DNA from: Enoplosus armatus
Lineage: Eukaryota; Chordata; Actinopteri; Centrarchiformes; Enoplosidae
NCBI RefSeq assembly: GCF_043641665.1
Contig: NC_092193.1
Span: forward strand, 22,920,182 to 22,984,181
Length of the DNA stretch: 64,000 bases
Direction: 5' to 3'
Shown: positions 56,506 to 64,000 of the stretch, piece after piece
How the letters are laid out: each line of letters begins with the position of its first letter
How positions within the stretch are numbered: the first letter of the stretch is position 1
The notes under the pieces: generated by a model
The model's database searches: none
The model's input: only the letters and a program-made list of their open reading frames with translations
What the model was told of the DNA's origin: nothing
Program-made: the position numbers and the translations under genes

Positions 56506-59500
56506 GCAGAGATGGAGAACAAGTTGTTCAAAGCGCCTGCAGAAAAACATAGCGGTACTGCTGAATGCGTGCTACTGCAGTTTGTAGTGCAGACTGCGGT
56601 TAGTGTGGCAGTCTTCTTCGACCGACAATCCCAGGTAAGAGCCAAGGAGGGTGGTCTGCTTCCACTGTAGAACACTGAAGAGGATGATGGAGGGACAGGG
56701 TGAGGCAGGAAGGGCATTCAGCATTTCAATTAATCAATATACAGTATTGGTATTGTTGGAAATTCTGAATCCTTTTGCTGGTTTTGCTGCTTGCCAATCG
56801 TAACATTAGTGGCACACAAGGTGACTCGAAGTGTGCAGGCCATAGACTCTATATAGAGATATACGACATGACAGCTCTCCAAAAGTGACGCCAAAACATC
56901 TTGATCGCCCCCTGGTGGTCGGCTGCAGTATAGGTCATAAGCCCCGCCCCCTCCGTGTTAGCGGATGGGACATGGGCCGAACTAAACTAATCAAAAGGCG
57001 TCAAATAAAATGTTTCCCAAAGATGGTTTCTGCCATTTCAGGTAGTTCTTATCCTGCTCAAGTGTTCATTTTGCTGGTAAGTTTGGTTTTAATTAGTAAT
57101 CTGACGCTTGAAAAAGGGGGTCATGATTGACGGCTGTGACTGACTCACGATTGGGTCGGGGCCGGTGTATGGAATACCACAGATATCCATAGTGCCCCTA
57201 ACTTTCCATCTAGCGCCATCGTCGAGTCAAATCGTCCAATACTTGGGTTTATCTAACAGTTTAATTTTCTTTACAGTGACCATTAGAGCCTCACTGAGCC
57301 ACTATCATAGCAATAGACTCTGAATCTAGTTTATTTATGCACCCAGGACCCTTGAAAGCAGCAGTGGTGCTGAGTACTGATTATCCTGGAGACTTTGCCG
57401 AACTTTCAAACGTACAAGTAAGTGACGTACAAGTGTCCTCTCTTGCTCTGTCCAGGTGCTGTACATCGTGATTGCCCAATGGAGGTGCACCTGGCCTGGG
57501 CATAGAAGTACTTAAAAGACCCTGACTAGCATTTCATTTAGTGTCTTGGTTGTTTGTATGTCTTCATGGGAATAAATCCATCCGCTTTGGTTGTTTTAAA
57601 AAGGTGTTTCTCTATGGTTGATTGGGTCTGTGGTGGACGTTTTCTTTTGTTCGTCCCATAGGGTGGCCTAAGGTTGGGACGTAACACAATCTATGGAAGA
57701 ACTTTAAAGTAACCAAACCACAATTATCAGCTACAAATGTTGTCATACAAGGACGGTTACCAATTAGCAGCTATAATCAAAAAGGTCTAACGAGAAGGGT
57801 TCCAAACTGCCCGAATTACACAAACAAACACAGTTCTTTAATTTGTCAAGAGGACCGATCCCAAGCATCATGACAGGATACGCCGAATATGGACAAACTG
57901 CACAAAAACAGAAGCCCATCAACACCGACCTGATATGACACACACGTTGTTGTTGTTGTTGTAGATGATTAATGCCACAGATGTACAGGCTGAAAATTAC
58001 CACAGCACTGAGGCGGCACCCCCGTGACCCCTCTTAATAAAAACTGCACGGCATGAGCAGCGAAATGAAATTCATGGGCAGGGTTTCCATTACAAGACCA
58101 ATTGTAACCAAGGGCATCGCGAAAAAACACGTAACCCGGTGCTACGGACAAAACCTGGACCCCTGGTCAATGGAAAATGTTTGGGGTGAGTCACCCTCCA
58201 ATCTTTTTGCTGGATCCACTCTGGCTTTCATTCGGAGAGAGCCTAAGGATGCCTTCAACCCAACCAGGCATGTTGTCATCTGTTAAACACGGTACGGGTC
58301 TAATGTTAGTTCTGCGTGGGCAAAATGGCCGAGGACTCCAAGTTCAATAGAATGTTCACTCAGGATGCGCTGATGTTCCAGGAGGATAATAACCCCGTGC
58401 GCACCAGCAAAGAAATTAAACTGCGGTTTCATGTCAGTATGAAGTCAAACACCTTCTGTGGGCTTCACAGTCACTAAAGGTCCTGGGGCCTCACTTACAA
58501 ACCAGACTTCCTATCAATTTTGATCTCAAGTATGACTTCAGCAGAAAACCACGTATAAGTAGTACTTTCTAAAACCTTGCTTTGACGTGGGAATGGTCTC
58601 ATCTCTAAACTTGACGTAAGCGATTCTCCTGCTGGTTGTGCAGGGGTACTGCAGTTTGGGACGCATATGCGCCCGAGCCTGTGGGGTACTTTGCATTAGC
58701 TTTAAGAACAATGTGATGGGAGTTATCAATTTTAAAAAAAGAGGTGAGGAATGAATTTCCAGACGTTTTGAATTAAACACGCCGCACGGTGTTCAATAAA
58801 TACTGTGTCAAATTAGAAAGAAGTTACCGTGGCCGTTCTGGCGTTATTGGAAGATGTTGAAAAAGTTGCTATCGTCTCCCAAGAAATGTTTTGTTGGATT
58901 GTCGGTCTAGACCTGCTCTATTTGTAAAGTGTCATGAGATGACTTTTGTTGTGATTTGGCGCTATATAAATAAAATTGAATTGAATTGAATTGAAACATC
59001 AGGCTACTACTAACCCAGACTAACATCATGTTAGCTAGATGCAGACAGATTTCACAGTTTTCAGGTTTTCGGGATCAACACCCAGAGGCCCACCCACCTG
59101 ATTGTGACTCGTCACAATTGAAACTTTTTTAAGCACTAGTTTATCGGCGTACTAAGAGTACTTAGAGATGTTTTCCATTATATTTCTACAATATAAACAT
59201 CAAAGCTATTAAGATGATTTAGCTTGAAGGCTTTGGATACTTTTAAACCATCTGTTCTGGTCAGGCTGACCTCTGACCCTTCATGTGACCTCCTGCTTTA
59301 GGGTCATGTCAGGGAGCAGGTGGTGGGGATGTGTGTCTCAGATACCAAAGTTATGAAAAAAAAAAAAAAAAAACTAGTCACACTCATTACTCAGGACTCC
59401 ACAAACTATATTGTCACTATGGTGCAATCATCACTAATAAGAATTAAGTACTAATGTTGTTTAATGTTGACGGCATGGTGGTGTTAGATCTGACACATGG

Positions 59501-61139
59501 GAAATAGAGCAGGGCATAGCGGGTTGGGGGTTTGATCCCCGCCCCCTCCCCCCTCCCCCCTCCCCGTCTACATGTCGAAGTGTCCTTGAGCAAGACACTG
59601 AACCTTAAGGTGGCATGCTCGGTCGCCATCGCTGTGTGAATGGGTGATTGAGACCTGATCCACAAAGCGCTTTGACAACCGTTAAGGAGTGAGGTCCATT
59701 TACTTCATATTACTACTATCTAACAAAAGAGGGTCCAGAGTGTACCTCGCTTCTCGCCCAATGTTAATTGTTAATACTAATACCTTTGGTAACAGGTGAT
59801 TTTTAAGACCTGTGATCCAGAAATCCAGAATATTTGTGTCATCTGACAGCAAAAAAAAAAAACATACAGTACAGATGTTATCATTGACAGGTCTGTCTGT
59901 TTGGCTATTTTTGAAATGCAACAGAGTGCTGCAGGAATGAGTCCTATCACCCAGAAATGAGTTAGTATATTTACACTTTTCCGGTTCCCTCGTCTGGAAG
60001 TTTTTTGGTTAGATGCCTGAAATAAGGTCTGTGGTTAACACGAGCTTAAGAGATTTCAACGTTTTGTTCTACGACATAAAACACGTCAGTATTTTACACT
60101 CGAGAATTTTGGATCTTTTACATGTCTTAAAAAAGGCGGTTGCTAACAAGCGGCTAAATGAGACTACAGAGGTTGTCGTGGACATTAAACGTCTTCACGT
60201 TGAACACGGAACGTCATCTACTCACTAGTCTGCCTTTACAGCCTCGTTGTGTTCATACTCTATATCTATCTGTCTATATATCTATATCTATCTATATTCT
60301 CTTCAAAGTGAAGCTCAGTGGTGGTGAAGTTGAAGTCATGCGACCGCGGTGTAATTCGTTTGAAGCCCAACACTTTTTACTTCTGGCGGGGCAAGTGAAC
60401 AGTTTTAGGTTCTTGGTTCTTCAGCATCACACCTTGAACCTTTAGTTCTAACATGAATGCACTATTGACTCAATGGCACCTAGGTGAAAAGAAAAAGGCA
60501 GACACTAACTTCTTGAAGGCAGCGATGAAGTACATGCTCTTGGGCAGCAGCAGGAAGACCTGGTCTGTGAGCACGGCATTGATGATCTTCTTGGCTACAT
60601 AGTCTGGATTCAGGATTGGCAGCAGTGTTGGCCACCTGATGAAGACAAGAAAAAGAGTTAAGAGAAAAAAAAACGAGAATGGGACGGAGACATGGCCGGC
60701 GCAGAGGCATAATAAATAACATGAACCCACGATGAGTTTTTGAAGGTAAAGATCACAGTACACATTAATGCATAATTTCGACCAATGAAGCAAACTTCCC
60801 TATGCTGCCAGAAGCGTTTAAACCTTCCAAAACCTGACTCTTAGGTCCAGTGTTGTTTGGTAAGGAGCACAGAACAAACATGTACAGGTTTTTTTTTTTT
60901 ATGATGTTGTGTGCTTGTTTTAAAAAAAAAAAAAGACCCTCAAGGTACAGGTGTGAGAAGTCGAAAGTGACAGGCCAAGTGTTTGGCACTGGCGTAAAGC
61001 ATGTGTCCTGGTGGCTTCAGGGGGGCTGTTGGATGGATGAAGGCAGGGAGACAGAAGTACAAGGTGGACACAAGTCTCCAAACACCTTCAAAACCTGACC
61101 CCCGGACATCCGGGAGTGTACCACAATGGCCCCTGCAAT

Positions 61140-61174
<35 letters not shown>

Positions 61175-61304
61175 ATAGATAAAAAAAGAGACTGTCAGTC
61201 TAATGTCTACCAGTCTAAATGTCACCACAGAGACCTCATTAGGCCGCATCATTTTGTGTTTTTTGTTGAATGGGTTAGAGGCTTCTTTTCTGTCTATTCA
61301 CCCA

Positions 61305-61349
<45 letters not shown>

Positions 61350-61985
61350 GAGCTGGTTGACATTTCTGTTTTCTATTACACAAAAGTAGACAAAACAAAT
61401 TCCACCAATTCATTGGTTCCGACAGAGGACACAAACATAAAATTTAGTTCTTAAAAAAAAGGCTCAGTAATTTCCTAAAAACGGCTGGTCAGAGCAGCAA
61501 CAAACAACACAAACAAGTTGATCGGGTCTTTCCATTGCATCGGTTGAAAATAAAAATGGAAGCACTATCCCAGTGGGGTTTAGAGAGCGGGAGGAGAGCT
61601 GGAGTATAATTATCTAACACCCTGGTGAACAGACACTTTTGATACCAAGACTTTGATTACGGAGAAGCAGAACCACGTGGTGCAGGCTGACCCTTGAAAG
61701 GGCACCAAACTTCACTTAATATTCTTCTTATTTTGCTGTGTTCGGGACGTTTTCGGGCGTCAACCTTTGGGCAGCGGGTGCCCATATTCTCCGTTTCATT
61801 TGTTTTGTTCCTTTTCCTTCCCCTGGAGGTCCCTAGCTTTTCAGGCTGTCCTTACAAATAAGACTTAGCGCTTAATTGGACTTGCCCAGTTACATAAACT
61901 ATGATTCTCACCTCCTCCTCTGCCACAACAAGTCAGTCAATCTGGCACTCCTTAATGTCTTTCTGTGTGGCCGGTTACACCCAGG

Positions 61986-62030
<45 letters not shown>

Positions 62031-64000
62031 AGTACAATTTCCCCCCGGGGATCAATAAAGTATTTCTGATTCTGATTCTGATTCTCAATAGACCCAGGAT
62101 AAGAAAATTTGTAGGAATCCAGTAACTAGGGATGGGCCCGGGACTGAATTGTTGATGACCATGGTAAGCTCCGACGTTATCGGTTCTGCTGTCAGTACTG
62201 GAGACATTAAGCAAATATATTTCACATAAGGCACACACCTTGCACCTTTTATCTCAACAACTCTGTTTCTAATATATAACGATACCGATCCCTACTAGTT
62301 ACACAGGCCATGCGATTACTAAAGCCAGGGAATCAGGAAAAAAGGGAGAAAGTAAGAGTTGAAGAAAACTTATCCCTATAGTGACATGGCTTTTCACAAA
62401 AAAGAGAAAAACACTAAATAAGTTGAGAACGATGTGATAATGTGCGATTGGTTCATTTAAGCCGAGCAGAGCCAAAATGAGGCGATAACAGCCAATCATT
62501 TGAATCCATCAGAGCGACACGAAGAGAGGATTATTGGAGTTTGTGATCGAAGAAGCGTCTACATCACAGCGATTAGAGCTGGTGACCTGATGGTGGCAGC
62601 TCTCTTCAGAAATGATTTTTTTTTTTTTTAAGATGTCATTAGCCATTTTACACGTGAAGCAAAAACAATGATTTGAATTCAGCCAGTCAATTCAACATAT
62701 CGCCCAGCCCGAAGATGGAAGCGAGCAGAATTGTATTTGAGGCGCTCATAGCATTGAAAAGATTACACTCAACAAATCCTCGTCTTTCCGGAAGCAATGT
62801 ACGCGTTAATCTGGATAATCCACAGAACACACCGTCATAGGGATTACTTCTTCGACGGAAAGTAAGTGCTCATGAAAACTGATGGACCTTGTCAGGAATT
62901 CATCTGTCTGAACCAACAGTTACACCCAGTTCTGTTCAATTACCGGATTGATTACCGCTTAGCTCGAGTTGCTTTCGTCACCTGATCGGTTGTGATATCC
63001 CTGTGTTGTTTATCATCACATTTTCAGTTTTACTGACTGACTGCCGACATAACTGGAGCCGAGGAAGGTACTGCAAGCAGACAGGGACCCGGTGAAGGTA
63101 GTTTAAATGCCACGGGACCCCAGCCGCTAAACTGAAGCTAAAACTAGCATATCATTCGGGTTTCTCTTCTCTTCAGAATGGGAAAAACCAGGAGCCTGCA
63201 TCATGAAGCGAGGTTAGCGGGGGAGTGGGTAACACAGGTTGGCTCATTTTTAACCAGGTTAGATCACCGTGGTAACCTATGCTATACGGCTAACCTGCTC
63301 CAGAGCAGATACGTTTAAGGAGGATCAGATCAAAACCTGCAAGAAACGGAACGTTCTCCTAACTGTGGTAACTGTTTTGTAGTGTAATATCCATCCATAT
63401 ATCATATATACACCCATGTATTTTCTATAAACTACATTACATGTCGGAATAAATGATCCCAACACTTTGTTTTAGCCTTACTTTTAAAATTTGGTATTTT
63501 TTGTAAAGAAATCTAAGCTCCCCACGATAGGAACATTTTTATCTTATGACATATTAAATACTTGGTTCTCGGTGCATCTTACTGGCTTGTAATTAAGAAG
63601 TCTGCTTCTTTATAGCTTGTTCACAAAAGCAAACGTACTCTGTCCTATTGAACATGTTGAAAAACGTAGTAAACCCCAGAGTTCATCCAGGATCACCAAC
63701 GTTATACTTCATGAAGCCAGGTCATCCAGAGAGACTAAACTGGACATGGTTGCAGGCTCCTGGACATAATGTTTGCAAATTATTTTTGAATGACTAGTTT
63801 CATTTCAACCAACAGTTGAAACAGGTGAAAATCATGTAAAAGGAAACCTACTTGGTTTGACATCCGTCGAACATTCCAGTGTTGATGAAGTACGGGCACA
63901 CGATGGTGGTCTTGACTCCGTCTTTCCCAGTTGCCAGCAGCTCCAGACCCACGGACTCTGCAAAACCTACTGCTCCAAACTTACTGGCACAGTAGTCTGG
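46442..64000 (-). CDS. sdr16c5: Short-chain dehydrogenase/reductase, SDR16C5 (RDHE2)-like, 3' part (5' end outside window)
   Basis: Three C-terminal coding exons of a classical SDR. The visible part has the active-site motif YCASK (Tyr and Lys of YxxxK), then [24 protein letters not shown] and GC, followed by [15 protein letters not shown] and the tail [13 protein letters not shown]. The spacing and the PILxPxY segment match the SDR16C retinol-dehydrogenase group (RDHE2/SDR16C5), ER- or lipid-droplet-associated enzymes oxidising retinol with NAD. RDH10, HSD17B11 and HSD17B13 have different tails. The cofactor-binding GxxxGxG exon lies beyond the right edge. Phases across all three exons agree. 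The last intron is about 14 kb. The assignment to SDR16C5 rather than a sister SDR16C gene is probable, not certain. Confidence 0.8.
46539..47320. other. Last intron of SDR gene, nothing recognised
   Basis: Intronic DNA without recognisable repeats or coding sequence. Confidence 0.45.
47321..47706. mobile_element. MITE, TGTATATAAAGATGG family, copy 2 (both ends present)
   Basis: The termini are a near-perfect 28-base inverted repeat, CCACAG(A/G)CTGTATATAAAGA and its continuation TGG(C/A)CGAC. The 386-base interior has a 26-base G-run (47403-47428) and no ORF. Confidence 0.9.
47403..47428. repeat. Poly-G run
   Basis: 26 consecutive G within the MITE. Confidence 0.9.
47707..48955. other. Intron sequence, nothing recognised
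   Basis: No repeat or coding sequence recognised. A 114-codon ORF at 48596-48940 has no motif. Confidence 0.4.
48958..49545 (+). repeat. Dispersed repeat family A, copy 5
   Basis: Starts at GGAAATGAGTCAGTGTTTTTAC and follows the family through the TATC patch to CCACAGAGCTTATTTTCTGC and the GGAGAAATCCAATTGGC end segment. Confidence 0.87.
50219..50731. mobile_element. MITE (AAAGGTCCCATAT family), uninterrupted copy
   Basis: Ends TTTAAAGGTCCCATATGATG and CTACAATATGGGACCTTTAA are inverted. It matches, in opposite orientation, the two halves of the element split by the L2 LINE at 13-16.8 kb. No ORF. Confidence 0.85.
50732..54914. other. SDR intron, nothing recognised
   Basis: No coding exon or recognisable transposon found; C-runs near 52170-52187. 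Confidence 0.4.
54915..54938. repeat. (AT)n microsatellite
   Basis: About 12 AT units. Confidence 0.9.
54939..56445. other. SDR intron, nothing recognised
   Basis: The paired antisense ORFs at about 55301-55709 have no recognisable motif; a poly-A run lies at 55538-55555. Confidence 0.4.
56446..56502. repeat. (CA)n microsatellite
   Basis: About 28 CA units. Confidence 0.95.
56835..57175 (+). mobile_element. MITE, TGTATATAAAGATGG family, copy 3
   Basis: Shares GGCTGCAGTATAGGTCATAAGCCCCGCC and GCGGATGGGACATGGGCC with the other two copies. The left end is eroded (AGACTCTATATAGAGATATACGAC) and the right end is missing. Confidence 0.75.
58130..58470 (+). pseudogene. Degenerate Tc1-like transposase fragment
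   Basis: Broken frames give [29 protein letters not shown] and [16 protein letters not shown]. These correspond to the WSDES...RRxPxxxFNP and FQ(Q/E)DNxPxHTSK segments of Tc1 transposases. No inverted repeats were found. Confidence 0.6.
58900..59000 (+). mobile_element. 3' tail of a fish retroposon
   Basis: TTTGGCGCTATATAAATAAA followed by ATTGA repeats is a tail shared by common teleost LINE/SINE families; the rest is eroded. Confidence 0.6.
59515..59705 (+). mobile_element. V-SINE-like SINE
   Basis: A B-box-like GGGTTTGATCCCC, then TGTCGAAGTGTCCTTGAGCAAGACACTGAACC, GTGTGAATGGGTGA and AAAGCGCTTTGA with a GGTCCATTTAC tail: a typical tRNA-derived teleost SINE. A CT-rich insertion follows the B box. 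Confidence 0.75.
59922..60385 (+). repeat. Dispersed repeat family A, copy 6
   Basis: Starts AACAGAGTGCTGCAGGAATGAG exactly like copy 1, then follows the family through the TATC patch to AGTGAAGCTCAGTGGTGG. Confidence 0.87.
60510..60635 (-). CDS. sdr16c5: sdr16c5-like penultimate exon
   Basis: 126 bases encoding [30 protein letters not shown] and MYFIAAFK, the substrate-side C-terminal region. Acceptor CTTCATCAG, donor GTTAGT; phases 1 in, 2 out. Confidence 0.92.
61141..61173. repeat. (GT)n microsatellite
   Basis: About 16 GT units. Confidence 0.95.
61305..61350. repeat. (CTGT)n tetranucleotide repeat
   Basis: About 11 CTGT/TCTG units. Confidence 0.95.
61987..62028. repeat. (CA)n microsatellite
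   Basis: About 20 CA units directly before the retroposon tail. Confidence 0.95.
62031..62083 (+). mobile_element. 3' tail of a teleost LINE/SINE
   Basis: GGGGATCAATAAAGTATTTC followed by a short TGATTC tail; the same tail occurs inverted at 35736. Confidence 0.75.
62127..62297. mobile_element. Small MITE candidate
   Basis: The left end TAGGGATGGGC is mirrored by the right end GATACCGATCCCTA, with a CGATACC-type interior common in fish MITEs. Related sequence occurs near 23726-23805. Confidence 0.45.
62298..63176. other. SDR intron, nothing recognised
   Basis: No coding exon or recognisable repeat. Confidence 0.4.
63177..63340. mobile_element. PIF/Harbinger-like end fragment
   Basis: GAGCCTGCATCATGAAGCGAGG followed by CACCGTGGTAACCTATGC and GGCTAACCTGCTCCAGAGCAG matches the fragment at about 1530-1680; no interior remains. 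Confidence 0.6.
63852..64000 (-). CDS. sdr16c5: sdr16c5-like exon with catalytic YxxxK (cut by window edge)
   Basis: At least 149 bases. Reads [13 protein letters not shown] and [14 protein letters not shown], then [14 protein letters not shown]. It contains the catalytic Tyr-x-x-x-Lys of SDRs. Donor GTAGGT after two bases of a Lys codon. The exon start lies beyond the window edge. Confidence 0.92.

Noticed and set aside
56270..56587. ORFs across 56446-56502
   Set aside because: Their length comes from translated CA/GT repeat.
59515..59705. tRNA gene from the B-box-like sequence
   Set aside because: No cloverleaf can be folded and the rest matches a SINE body.
63852..64000. RDH10 or HSD17B11/13 as identity of the SDR gene
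   Set aside because: The YCASKFG motif is shared with RDH10, but the C-terminal exons ([22 protein letters not shown]) fit SDR16C proteins and not the RDH10 or HSD17B tails.

Overview
The window reads as nuclear DNA from a ray-finned fish, probably a spiny-rayed teleost. It shows short coding exons with GT-AG introns, very many CA/TG microsatellites and poly-G/C runs, and a typical teleost repeat load: L2-clade and L1/Tx1-like LINEs, V-SINE-like SINEs, Tc1/mariner, hAT-like and PIF/Harbinger-like elements, and short inverted-repeat elements. There is no sign of operons, CRISPR arrays or plasmid or phage genes. Family names are recognised from remembered sequence features; no database was searched.

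Region by region. Positions 38273 down to 3800 (minus strand) hold a complete choline transporter-like gene of the SLC44 (CTL) family, best matching SLC44A5. I reconstructed 22 coding exons. All splice phases fit and the product is 729 residues. A partial tandem duplicate of its last coding exon lies just downstream (3389-3504). Its introns carry most of the mobile DNA on the left side: a PIF/Harbinger-like remnant and a SINE beyond the 3' end, a full-length L2-clade LINE with an unbroken 999-codon ORF (13306-16638) sitting inside an older inverted-repeat element, a second truncated L2 copy, an L1/Tx1-like fragment, a hAT-like element with a perfect 8-bp target duplication (28741-29917), and several copies of an unclassified dispersed repeat.

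From 38.3 to 46.4 kb is intergenic. It holds a broken Tc1 element (39.2-40.0 kb), a LINE 3' fragment (41.2-41.6 kb), and a structurally complete Tc1/mariner element with an open DD34E transposase (42475-44111), which has jumped into a copy of the dispersed repeat.

From 46442 to the right edge (minus strand) is the 3' part of a short-chain dehydrogenase/reductase gene, most like SDR16C5/RDHE2. Three exons are visible, including the one with the catalytic YxxxK motif; the 5' part lies outside the window. Its roughly 14-kb last intron holds more MITE and dispersed-repeat copies, a Tc1 remnant and microsatellites.

The two host genes (a membrane transporter and a retinol-dehydrogenase-like enzyme) share a strand but nothing in the sequence links their functions. 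The most noteworthy observations are the L2 element whose start codon lies in a TISU/YY1-like motif only seven bases from its 5' boundary, the slc44a5 exon flanked by complementary UG and CA repeats, the duplicated last exon, and the intact nested Tc1 element.
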